64,000 nucleotides of DNA, from the NCBI RefSeq assembly GCF_002188635.1, contig NZ_NINX01000041.1, positions 91,503 to 155,502 of the forward strand, read 5' to 3'. A model generated the notes under the pieces. That model saw nothing but the letters and a program-made list of their open reading frames with translations, was not told the origin of the DNA and searched no databases. The position numbers and the translations under genes were made by a program. How positions within the stretch are numbered: position 1 is the first letter of the stretch; each line of letters opens with the position of its first letter. Source of the DNA: Pigmentiphaga sp. NML030171 (GTDB taxonomy: Bacteria; Pseudomonadota; Gammaproteobacteria; Burkholderiales; Burkholderiaceae_B). Positions 55,362 to 62,879 of the stretch are shown here, piece after piece.

Positions 55362-56179
55362 GGACGCGGCTCCTGGATGAAATCGAACAGGAAGCGGCGC
55401 AGGCGCAGGAACTCGGGATGCTCGCGCGTGCTCAACTGGTCGCGCGGATGGGGCAGGCCGATGGCGATGTCCTGCGCGAGGCTGCTGGCGCCCGTGCCCG
55501 GATTGGCCCGCAGCGCGACGACGCGATCGCCCAGGTAGATCGCTTCCTCGAGATCATGGGTGATGAACAGCACGGTCGTGCCATGCCGCCGCACCAGGGC
55601 CAGCAGATCGTCCTGCAGCGACTGGCGCGTCATGGCGTCGAGCGCGCCGAAGGGTTCGTCCATCAGCAGCACCGCCGGACGCTGGGCCAGGCAGCGCGCG
55701 ATCTGCAGGCGCTGCTGCATGCCGCCCGACAGTTCCGCCGGGTACTTGTCCGCGTGATTGCCCAGCCCGACCTGGGCCAGCAGCGGCGCGATGCGCGAAG
55801 CGCGTTCGGCCCGGGGGACGCGGGCGGCCTCGAGCGCGAGCGAGACATTGCCCGCCACGGATCGCCACGGCAACAGGGCGCGCCCATAGTCCTGGAAAAC
55901 GATGGCGACATCCTGTGCCGGACCGTCGATGGGGCGGCCGTCGCGCAGGATGCTGCCGGCGCTGGGCTGCACCAGGCCCGACAGCAGCCGCAGCAACGTG
56001 GTCTTGCCGCAGCCCGACGGACCGACCACGCAGACGAACTCGCCCCGGCCCAGATCCAGATCCAGGCCATTGATGATGCGGCGGCCGCCCAGGTCCAGCG
56101 CCACCCCGCCCAGGCGAATCAGGGGAGCGGCGGCACCCGCGCGGGGCGCCGCGTCGACGACGCGCAGGCTGGCGGTCAC
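55358..56179 (-). CDS. ABC transporter ATPase (SsuB/NitT/TauB type)
   Basis: 273 residues. Walker A GPSGCGKTT, the Q-loop FQDYGRALLPWRSVAGNV, signature LSGGMQQRLQIARCLA, Walker B VLLMDEPFGALD and the His switch FITHDLEEA are all in place. The start is a GTG at 56179 that overlaps the TGA of the binding-protein gene (GTGA); an upstream open frame is a shadow. It is coupled on both sides. Confidence 0.9.
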   Translation of the reverse strand: MTASLRVVDAAPRAGAAAPLIRLGGVALDLGGRRIINGLDLDLGRGEFVCVVGPSGCGKTTLLRLLSGLVQPSAGSILRDGRPIDGPAQDVAIVFQDYGRALLPWRSVAGNVSLALEAARVPRAERASRIAPLLAQVGLGNHADKYPAELSGGMQQRLQIARCLAQRPAVLLMDEPFGALDAMTRQSLQDDLLALVRRHGTTVLFITHDLEEAIYLGDRVVALRANPGTGASSLAQDIAIGLPHPRDQLSTREHPEFLRLRRFLFDFIQEPRP

Positions 56180-57102
56180 TTGGCCACCATCGCGGCCAGG
56201 TCGGGCGCCTTGCGCAGCATGCCCTGCTGGCGCATGGTGTCCGCCCAGAACTGCAGCTCGCTGCCGGCCAGCGGCACCTTGTAGGCCGGCACCGTCAGAG
56301 AGGCCAGGACCGGGGCGGGCACCTTCAGGTACTTGCCCATGTCGGCCCGCGCCTCGTCGGGATGGGCGGCGGCGAAGTCCAGCGCGTCGGCCAGCGCGGC
56401 GCGGAAGCTTGCGATGGCCGGTCCATGCGCCTGCTGCCAGGCACGGGTCGACATGTACAGCATGTTGGAAAAGCCGGCCGGCAGGTCCGGCGCCAGCGGC
56501 GACAGCAGCGTGCCGGCGCCGCTTTGCAGGATGCGGCCCAGGAACGGGTCGGCCGTGACCGCGGCGTCGATCGATCCGCCCTTGAGCAGATCGCCCATCT
56601 GCGGAAAGGCGCCTTCCACGAAGGTCACCTTGCGTGGATCGACGCCCTGGTCGGCCAGCCATTTGCGGCCGATGATGTGCAGGGCGGCGTTCAGCCCGGG
56701 CACAGCGATCTTCTTGCCGACCAGGTCGGCCGCGCTTTTGGCGCCGCCGCTGCGCACGACCAGGCCAATGGCCTTGGACGAGGGATTGTGGACGCTCGTG
56801 CCGGCCAGCCCCACCAGGTCCATGCCGCTGTCGTTGGCCTGCAGCAGCACCGGGCTCGCCACGCCCGCGATCTGTACCGACCCGGATTGCAGCGCGGCGG
56901 GCATCACGCCGCTCAGGGCCAGTTGCTGCGGCGTCACTTCGAGCCCTCGCTTGGCGAAATAGCCGCGTTCCTTGGCCACGAACAGGGGCATGAACTCGGA
57001 TACCGCCGTATAGGCCACGGTGATGCGGGTCTGCGCCGCGGCGCCCGCCGCCCATAAGGCGAGCGCGATTCCCAGCGCGGGAGCGAGTCTGGATGTCTTC
57101 AT
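56176..57102 (-). CDS. ABC transporter periplasmic substrate-binding protein (NitT/TauT/SsuA type)
   Basis: 308 residues. The signal peptide MKTSRLAPALGIALALWAAGAAA is cleaved before QTRITVAY. The fold signature includes FMPLFVAKERGYFAKRGLEV, VQIAGVASPVLLQANDSGMDLVGLAG, DLVGKKIAVPGLNAALHII and DAAVTADPFLGRILQSG. The NitT/SsuA group imports nitrate, sulfonates, pyrimidine precursors or aromatic acids. It lies 44 bases after the TetR gene. The ligand is not identified. Confidence 0.9.
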   Translation of the reverse strand: MKTSRLAPALGIALALWAAGAAAQTRITVAYTAVSEFMPLFVAKERGYFAKRGLEVTPQQLALSGVMPAALQSGSVQIAGVASPVLLQANDSGMDLVGLAGTSVHNPSSKAIGLVVRSGGAKSAADLVGKKIAVPGLNAALHIIGRKWLADQGVDPRKVTFVEGAFPQMGDLLKGGSIDAAVTADPFLGRILQSGAGTLLSPLAPDLPAGFSNMLYMSTRAWQQAHGPAIASFRAALADALDFAAAHPDEARADMGKYLKVPAPVLASLTVPAYKVPLAGSELQFWADTMRQQGMLRKAPDLAAMVAK

Positions 57103-57146
57103 GGTGTCTCCTGGAAAAAGGGTGCCGGTTGCCGCGGGGACAGGTC

Positions 57147-57824
57147 CTAGACGGCGCAGGCGTGGCGGATGCCGGCGCTCAGGAAGCGGCAGAGCAGATC
57201 GGCGGAACGGTCGAACTCGCGCGCCTTGGCCTGGCCGTGGGACAGGTCCTCGATGCGCTGGTCGCTGATGTGGTGCATCAGCGCGCCCAGCGAGAACTGG
57301 TAGCACCAGGCGGCCTGGGCGCGGGAGATACCCGGCAGCGCCTTCATCAGCGCATCGATGTAGGCGTGCGCCACGGGGTCGAACAGTTCGGCGCGCGGCC
57401 CGCTGTTCTCCGGCCCCTGCTCGACCAGGTTGCGGGCGACGAGCTGCATGAACTGCCGGCCTTCGGGGTTGGCGGCGAGCTTGAGCGCCGGCCGTACGAA
57501 GGCGCGGACGATGCGGTCCAGCAGTTCGTCGGGCGGACCGGCATGCCACAGCGTTTCCAGCGCGGCCAGCCGCTCCCTGATGTAGCCCGAGCGCTGCCGG
57601 AAGATCTCCTCGTACAGGGCCAGCTTGGGGCCGTAGTAGTAGCCGACCAGCGCCAGCGGCACGCCGGCTTTCTCGGCGATGTCGCGTATCGAGACGCCGT
57701 GATAGCCATGGCGCGCGAACAGCGCCTCGGCCGCCATGAGGATGTTGCGGCGGCGGTCGGGCGCCTCGTCGATCTCGGAGCGGGGGCGTGCGCGGCGGGG
57801 CGCTGGAGCGATTTTCGCGGCCAT
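57147..57824 (-). CDS. TetR-family transcriptional regulator
   Basis: 225 residues. The N-terminal DNA-binding domain (about 25-72) reads RRRNILMAAEALFARHGYHGVSIRDIAEKAGVPLALVGYYYGPKLALYEEIF, followed by an all-helical ligand domain. It heads the operon of ABC importer, cyclase, Bug protein and FAH genes. Two palindromes sit exactly on its -35 and -10, so autoregulation of the whole operon is likely. Confidence 0.93.
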   Translation of the reverse strand: MAAKIAPAPRRARPRSEIDEAPDRRRNILMAAEALFARHGYHGVSIRDIAEKAGVPLALVGYYYGPKLALYEEIFRQRSGYIRERLAALETLWHAGPPDELLDRIVRAFVRPALKLAANPEGRQFMQLVARNLVEQGPENSGPRAELFDPVAHAYIDALMKALPGISRAQAAWCYQFSLGALMHHISDQRIEDLSHGQAKAREFDRSADLLCRFLSAGIRHACAV

Positions 57825-57843
57825 GGGTCTCGATATGGATTTT

Positions 57844-57878
57844 TATACGATCGTACAGTTTGTTGTACGTTCGTACAA
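57844..57878 (-). promoter_or_regulatory. TetR-operon promoter with two operator palindromes
   Basis: On the minus strand -35 TTGTAC (57873-57878) and -10 TACGAT (57850-57855) are 17 bases apart. TTGTACGTTCGTACAA (57863-57878) is a palindrome over the -35, and TACGATCGTA (57846-57855) one over the -10. Their centres are 20 bases apart, two helical turns, as for cooperative repressor dimers. The rest of the 309-base gap to hom holds no gene; TACACT at 57969-57974 is a weak -10 candidate for hom. Confidence 0.7.
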
Positions 57879-58133
57879 ATCGGGAGAAACCAGAGGAAGC
57901 CGCACGCCGATGCGCGAAGACCGCCGGCGGCGCGCCGGGAGCTTTTCCTGCTGTCGTCCCAAGTCCGTTACACTGGAGGTTTGCCAGCCGGCGGCCGTGG
58001 CCGGCGATTCCCGCCCCTTCCGCAGCCCAGTGCCGCATCCCGCCTCGTCCGGCGGAGCCCATGCGGCGGGTCGGAGCGCGCCAAAGCAAGGGCGGGGAAG
58101 TTTTCGAAGAACCCTGTATTGCCCGGAAACACA

Positions 58134-59441
58134 ATGGAACCCATCCGAGTAGGCCTCCTGGGCCTGGGCGTCGTAGGCGGCGGCACTTTCAAGGTCCTCG
58201 CCCGCAACGCCGAAGAAATCGCCCGCCGCGCCGGCCGCCACATCGTCGCGACCAAGGTCTCGGCCCGCGATGTCGCCAAGGCGAAGTCCCGCGTCGGCGA
58301 AGCCGCCGAAGTCGTCGCCGACCCGTTCCAGATCGTCCGCGATCCCGAGATCGACATCGTGGTCGAACTGATAGGCGGCGACACCCTGGCGCGCGAACTC
58401 GTCCTGGAAGCCATTGCCCACGGCAAGCACGTCGTCACCGCCAACAAGGCCCTGCTGGCCAAGCATGGCAACGAGATCTTCGCCCGCGCCAGCGAACAGG
58501 GCGTCATGGTCGCCTTCGAAGCCGCGGTGGCCGGCGGCATTCCCATCATCAAGGCCATCCGCGAGGGCCTGTCGGCCAACCAGATCGAATGGGTGGCCGG
58601 CATCATCAACGGCACCACCAATTTCATCCTGACCGAGATGCGGGCCCGCGGCCTGCCGTTCTCGGAGGTGCTGACCGAGGCGCAGCGCCTGGGCTATGCC
58701 GAGGCCGACCCGACCTTCGACATCGAGGGCGTGGATGCCGCGCACAAGCTCACGCTGCTGTCGTCCATCGCCTTCGGCGTGCCGATCCGCTTCGACAAGG
58801 CCCACATCGAGGGCATCTCCAGGCTGGCGCAGGAAGACATCCGGTATGCGGAGGAACTGGGCTACCGCATCAAGCTGCTGGGCATTACCAAGGCGCGTCC
58901 CGAGGGCATCGAGCTGCGGGTGCACCCGACCCTGATCGCCGCCCGGCGCGTGATGGCGAACGTGGAAGGCGCGATGAACGCGGTCATGGTCAAGGGCGAC
59001 GCCGTGGGCGCGACCCTGTACTACGGCCAGGGCGCGGGCGAGGAGCCCACCGCCTCGGCGGTGGTCGCCGACCTGGTGGACGTGACCCGCCTGCACACGG
59101 CCGATCCCGAGCACCGCGTGCCGCACCTGGCCTTCCAGCCGGATGCCATCACCGACCGTCCCATGCTGTCGATCGAGGACATCACCACCTCGTACTACCT
59201 GCGGCTGGCGGTGACCGACCAGCCGGGCGTGCTGGCCGACATCACGCGCATCCTGGCCGACGCGTCGATCTCCATCGTTTCCATGATCCAGAAGCCGCGC
59301 GAGGACGCCACCCAGGCGGACATCATTTTCCTGACCCACGAGGCGCTGGAGCGCAACGTCAACGCCGCCATCGCCCGTATCGAGGCGCTGCCCACCGTGG
59401 TGTCGGCCGTCACGCGCCTGCGCATAGAGAACCTCGCCTAG
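58134..59441 (+). CDS. hom: Homoserine dehydrogenase
   Basis: 435 residues. It reduces aspartate semialdehyde to homoserine with NAD(P)H, at the threonine/methionine branch. The N-terminal nucleotide fold is VGLLGLGVVGGGTFKVL. The catalytic region is VTANKALLAKHG, AAVAGGIPIIKAIREGLSANQIEWVAGIINGTTNFIL and EADPTFDIEGVDAAHKL. A C-terminal ACT domain (about 355-430, LRLAVTDQPGVLADITRILADASISI) points to feedback control by threonine. thrC follows after eight bases. Confidence 0.96.
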   Translation: MEPIRVGLLGLGVVGGGTFKVLARNAEEIARRAGRHIVATKVSARDVAKAKSRVGEAAEVVADPFQIVRDPEIDIVVELIGGDTLARELVLEAIAHGKHVVTANKALLAKHGNEIFARASEQGVMVAFEAAVAGGIPIIKAIREGLSANQIEWVAGIINGTTNFILTEMRARGLPFSEVLTEAQRLGYAEADPTFDIEGVDAAHKLTLLSSIAFGVPIRFDKAHIEGISRLAQEDIRYAEELGYRIKLLGITKARPEGIELRVHPTLIAARRVMANVEGAMNAVMVKGDAVGATLYYGQGAGEEPTASAVVADLVDVTRLHTADPEHRVPHLAFQPDAITDRPMLSIEDITTSYYLRLAVTDQPGVLADITRILADASISIVSMIQKPREDATQADIIFLTHEALERNVNAAIARIEALPTVVSAVTRLRIENLA

Positions 59442-59449
59442 GACGCAGC

Positions 59450-60862
59450 ATGAAATACCTTTCGACCCGCGGCGGCATGGCGCCGCAATCGTTCACCGAC
59501 GTCCTGCTGGAAGGGCTGGCGCCCGACGGCGGGCTGGCCGTGCCCGAGTCCATCCCGCAGGTCACGCCCGGGCAGCTCCAGGCGTGGCGTTCGCTGTCGT
59601 ATGCCGACCTGGCGTACGAAGTCCTCAAGCTGTTCATCACCGACATTCCCGAGCAGGACCTGCGCGAACTGACGCGCAAGACCTACCGCCCCGAGGTATT
59701 CGGCGGCGAGGTCATCGTGCCGCTCAAGCCGCTCAAGCAGGGCATCTCGCTGCTGGGCCTGTCCGAAGGGCCGACGCTGGCCTTCAAGGACATGGCCATG
59801 CAGTTCCTGGGCCATCTGTTCGAATACGTGCTGGCGCGCCGGGGCACGACGCTGAACATCCTGGGCGCGACGTCGGGCGACACGGGTTCGGCCGCCGAAT
59901 ACGCCATGCGCGGCAAGAAGGGCGTGGCGGTGTTCATGCTGTCGCCCGCCGGCCGCATGAGCGCCTTCCAGCGCGCGCAGATGTATTCGCTGCAGGATGC
60001 CAACATCCACAACCTGGCGGTGCATGGCGTGTTCGATGACTGCCAGGATATCGTCAAGGCGGTCAGCGGCGACCTGGCGTTCAAGACCGCGCACCGCATC
60101 GGCGCGGTCAACTCCATCAACTGGGCGCGCATCGCCGCCCAGGTGGTGTACTACTTCCATGGCTGGCGGCTGGCCACCGAAGGCGCGGCCGATCCCATGG
60201 CCCAGGTGTCGTTCGCGGTGCCCTCGGGCAACTTCGGCAACATCCTGGCCGGCCACGTCGCCCGCAGCATGGGCCTGCCCATCCGCCGCCTGGTGCTGGC
60301 CACCAACGAGAACAACGTGCTGGAGGAATTCTTCCGCACCGGTATCTACCGCCCGCGCGTCTCGAGCGAAACCTACGAGACCTCCAGCCCCTCCATGGAC
60401 ATCTCGAAGGCATCCAACTTCGAGCGCTTCGTCTACGACCTGCTGGGCCGCGATCCCGCGCGCCTGAAGGCGCTGTGGGACGAGCTGGCGGCGCAGGGTT
60501 CGTTCGACCTGTCGGCCTACAAGCCGCAGTTCGCGCAGTACGGCTTCGTCTCGGGCACCAGCACCCATGCCGACCGGCTGGCCACCATCCGCCGCGTCCA
60601 TGCCGAAACCGGCGTGGTCATCGATCCGCATACCGCCGACGGCGTCAAGGTGGCGCTGCCTTATGTCGAGCCGGGCATACCCATGCTGGTGCTCGAGACC
60701 GCGCTGCCGGTGAAGTTCTCGGCCACCATCGAGGAGGCCCTGGGGCAGCCCGCGCCGCGGCCCGCGGGATTCGAGAACATCGAACAGCTGCCGCAGCGCG
60801 TGCAGACCGTGGACGGCGACGTGCAGACCATCAAGGACCTGATCGCCGCCGAGGCCGTCTGA
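59450..60862 (+). CDS. thrC: Threonine synthase
   Basis: 470 residues of the longer (E. coli/yeast-like) threonine synthase group. This PLP enzyme converts O-phosphohomoserine to threonine. The PLP lysine is K113 in EGPTLAFKDMAMQFLG. The phosphate-binding ATSGDTGSAAEYAMRG and VAVPSGNFGNILAG-like stretches are present. The start is the ATG at 59450; longer frames run through hom and are shadows. It shares an operon with hom. Confidence 0.96.
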   Translation: MKYLSTRGGMAPQSFTDVLLEGLAPDGGLAVPESIPQVTPGQLQAWRSLSYADLAYEVLKLFITDIPEQDLRELTRKTYRPEVFGGEVIVPLKPLKQGISLLGLSEGPTLAFKDMAMQFLGHLFEYVLARRGTTLNILGATSGDTGSAAEYAMRGKKGVAVFMLSPAGRMSAFQRAQMYSLQDANIHNLAVHGVFDDCQDIVKAVSGDLAFKTAHRIGAVNSINWARIAAQVVYYFHGWRLATEGAADPMAQVSFAVPSGNFGNILAGHVARSMGLPIRRLVLATNENNVLEEFFRTGIYRPRVSSETYETSSPSMDISKASNFERFVYDLLGRDPARLKALWDELAAQGSFDLSAYKPQFAQYGFVSGTSTHADRLATIRRVHAETGVVIDPHTADGVKVALPYVEPGIPMLVLETALPVKFSATIEEALGQPAPRPAGFENIEQLPQRVQTVDGDVQTIKDLIAAEAV

Positions 60863-60917
60863 CGGCGGCGTCGAGTATGTGCGGCGCGCCGCGGGGCGGG
60901 CCGCGAAGGAGTCGATT

Positions 60918-62144
60918 GTGAAGCCTGGTTCGAACCTGCTTTCCCTGGACGAGGCCCTGGAGATCCTGCTGGCGGTCGAGCCCCTGGGCCGGGCCGCCGA
61001 ACAGATCGAGCTGGCGCGGGCCGCGGGCCGTATCCTGGCCGCCGACGTGACGGCATCGATCAACGTGCCGGCCGCCGACAATTCGGCGATGGACGGCTAC
61101 GCCGTGCGTACCGCCGACGCGGCGCTGTTCGCCGCGGGCATGCCCGTGTCGCAGCGCATCCCCGCGGGGGCCGTGCCGCAACCGCTGGCCGCCGGGACGG
61201 CCGCCCGCATTTTCACCGGCGCGGAGATCCCCGAGGGGGCCGATGCCGTCGTGATGCAGGAAGAGGCCGACGTCCGGGACGACCGCGTGGCATTCGCCAA
61301 GCCGGTCGAGGCGGGCGCCTGGATACGCGCCAAGGGCTGCGACATCGAGGCCGGCAGCCGCATCCTGCGGGCCGGAACGCGCCTGCGGGCGCAGGACGTG
61401 GGCCTGGCCGCCTCGGTCGGCGTGCCGCGCCTGCCCGTGCAGCCCAGGCTGCGCGTGGCCACGCTGTCCACCGGCGACGAACTGGTCGCGCCCGGCGAGC
61501 CGCTGCCCCCGGGCAAGATCTACAACTCCAACCGCTACCTGCTGCAGGGCATGCTGGCGGCGCTGCCGGTCGAGCACGCCGACCTGGGCGCCGTGCAGGA
61601 CAGTTTCGAGGCGACGCGCGAGGCCTTGCGCAACGCCGCCCGCGAGAACGACCTGATCATCACCACCGGCGGCGTGTCGGTGGGCGAGGAAGACCACGTC
61701 AAGCCGGCGGTCGAGTCGCTGGGGCGGCTGGACATGTGGAGCCTGTCCATCAAGCCCGGCAAGCCGCTGGCTTTCGGCCGCCTGCGCCGCGACGACGGTA
61801 CCGAGGCGGTCTTCATCGGGCTGCCGGGCAATCCCGTCTCGAGCTTCCTGACCTTCGGCCTGCTGGTCAAGCCGCTGCTGCTCAAGCTGGCCGGGGCCCA
61901 CGCCACGACGCCGTCGAGGACCGCCATGCGCGCCGATTTCGATTGGCCCAAGGCCGACCGCCGGCGCGAGTTCCTGCGGGTGCGCCGCAACGAGCAGGGC
62001 GGGCTCGACCTGTTCCCCAACCAGTTGTCGGCGGTGCTGACCTCGACGGTCTGGGGAGACGGCGTGATCGACAATCCGGGTGGACAGACGATCCGGAAAG
62101 GCGATACGGTGTCATTCATCAGCTACGCCGAACTGCTGGGCTGA
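60918..62144 (+). CDS. moeA: Molybdopterin molybdenumtransferase
   Basis: 408 residues. It inserts molybdate into adenylated molybdopterin. MoeA features include VPAADNSAMDGYAVR, AARIFTGAEIPEGADAVVMQEE, LSTGDELVAPGEPLPPGKIYNSN, the MoCF_biosynth motif TTGGVSVGEEDHVKPA and FGLPGNPVS-like IGLPGNPVSSFLTF. The start is the GTG at 60918 with a strong AAGGAG six bases upstream. moaD follows after three bases. Confidence 0.95.
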   Translation: MKPGSNLLSLDEALEILLAVEPLGRAAEQIELARAAGRILAADVTASINVPAADNSAMDGYAVRTADAALFAAGMPVSQRIPAGAVPQPLAAGTAARIFTGAEIPEGADAVVMQEEADVRDDRVAFAKPVEAGAWIRAKGCDIEAGSRILRAGTRLRAQDVGLAASVGVPRLPVQPRLRVATLSTGDELVAPGEPLPPGKIYNSNRYLLQGMLAALPVEHADLGAVQDSFEATREALRNAARENDLIITTGGVSVGEEDHVKPAVESLGRLDMWSLSIKPGKPLAFGRLRRDDGTEAVFIGLPGNPVSSFLTFGLLVKPLLLKLAGAHATTPSRTAMRADFDWPKADRRREFLRVRRNEQGGLDLFPNQLSAVLTSTVWGDGVIDNPGGQTIRKGDTVSFISYAELLG

Positions 62145-62147
62145 GCC

Positions 62148-62405
62148 ATGAACGTCGACATCCTGTATTTCGCATCGCTGCGCGAAGCCCTGGGCCGGGA
62201 AAGGGAAGCGGCCGAACTGCCCGAGACGGTGCGTACCGTGGGCGAACTGCGGTCGTGGCTGGCCGGGCGCGGCGGCGCCTGGGCCGCGGCGCTGGCTCCC
62301 GAGCGCGCCGTGCGCGCCGCGCGCAACCACACGATGGTGCAGGCCTCCGAACGTCTGCAGGCCGGCGACGAGGTCGCTTTCTTTCCACCCGTCACCGGAG
62401 GGTGA
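62148..62405 (+). CDS. moaD: Molybdopterin synthase sulfur-carrier subunit
   Basis: 85-residue ubiquitin-fold protein. It starts MNVDILYFASLREALGRE and ends in VTGG; the C-terminal Gly-Gly is thiocarboxylated and donates sulfur. DEVAFFPPVTGG is the standard ending. It lies between moeA and moaE with minimal spacing. Confidence 0.95.
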   Translation: MNVDILYFASLREALGREREAAELPETVRTVGELRSWLAGRGGAWAAALAPERAVRAARNHTMVQASERLQAGDEVAFFPPVTGG

Positions 62406-62406
62406 C

Positions 62407-62865
62407 ATGTCCATCAGCGTCCAGACCGCCGACTTCGACGCCGGCGCGGAAATCGCCGCGCTGCGGGCCGATCCGTCGGTGGGGGCCGTCGTCACCTTCG
62501 TCGGCACCGTGCGCGACATCAACGAAGGCGACAGCGTCTCGTCGCTGACGCTCGAACACTATCCCGGCATGACCGAGAAGGCGCTGGCCGACATCGTCCG
62601 GCAGGCCCGGGAACGCTGGACGCTGAACGCCGTACGGGTCATTCATCGCGTCGGCACGCTGCGGGCGCTGGACCAGATCGTCTTCGTGGGCGTGGCGGGG
62701 CGGCATCGCGGCGCGTGCTTCGCCGCCTGCGAGTTCATCATGGACTACCTGAAGACGCAGGCGCCGTTCTGGAAGAAGGAGGCCACGGGCCGGGGCGATC
62801 GTTGGGTCGAGGCGCGCGATTCCGACGACGAGGCGGCCCGCCGCTGGGAGTCCGGGCAGGAGTGA
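62407..62865 (+). CDS. moaE: Molybdopterin synthase catalytic subunit
   Basis: 152 residues. It converts cyclic pyranopterin to molybdopterin with thiocarboxylated MoaD. Family features are VGAVVTFVGTVRD, LTLEHYPGMTEKAL, VIHRVGTLRALDQIVFVGVAGRHRGACFAACEFIMDYLKTQAPFWKKE, in which the paired Lys residues are the active-site lysines. It starts one base after the moaD stop. The product serves molybdoenzymes such as the XDH at the left end. Confidence 0.96.
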   Translation: MSISVQTADFDAGAEIAALRADPSVGAVVTFVGTVRDINEGDSVSSLTLEHYPGMTEKALADIVRQARERWTLNAVRVIHRVGTLRALDQIVFVGVAGRHRGACFAACEFIMDYLKTQAPFWKKEATGRGDRWVEARDSDDEAARRWESGQE

Positions 62866-62879
62866 GGGCGCGGCGCGGG

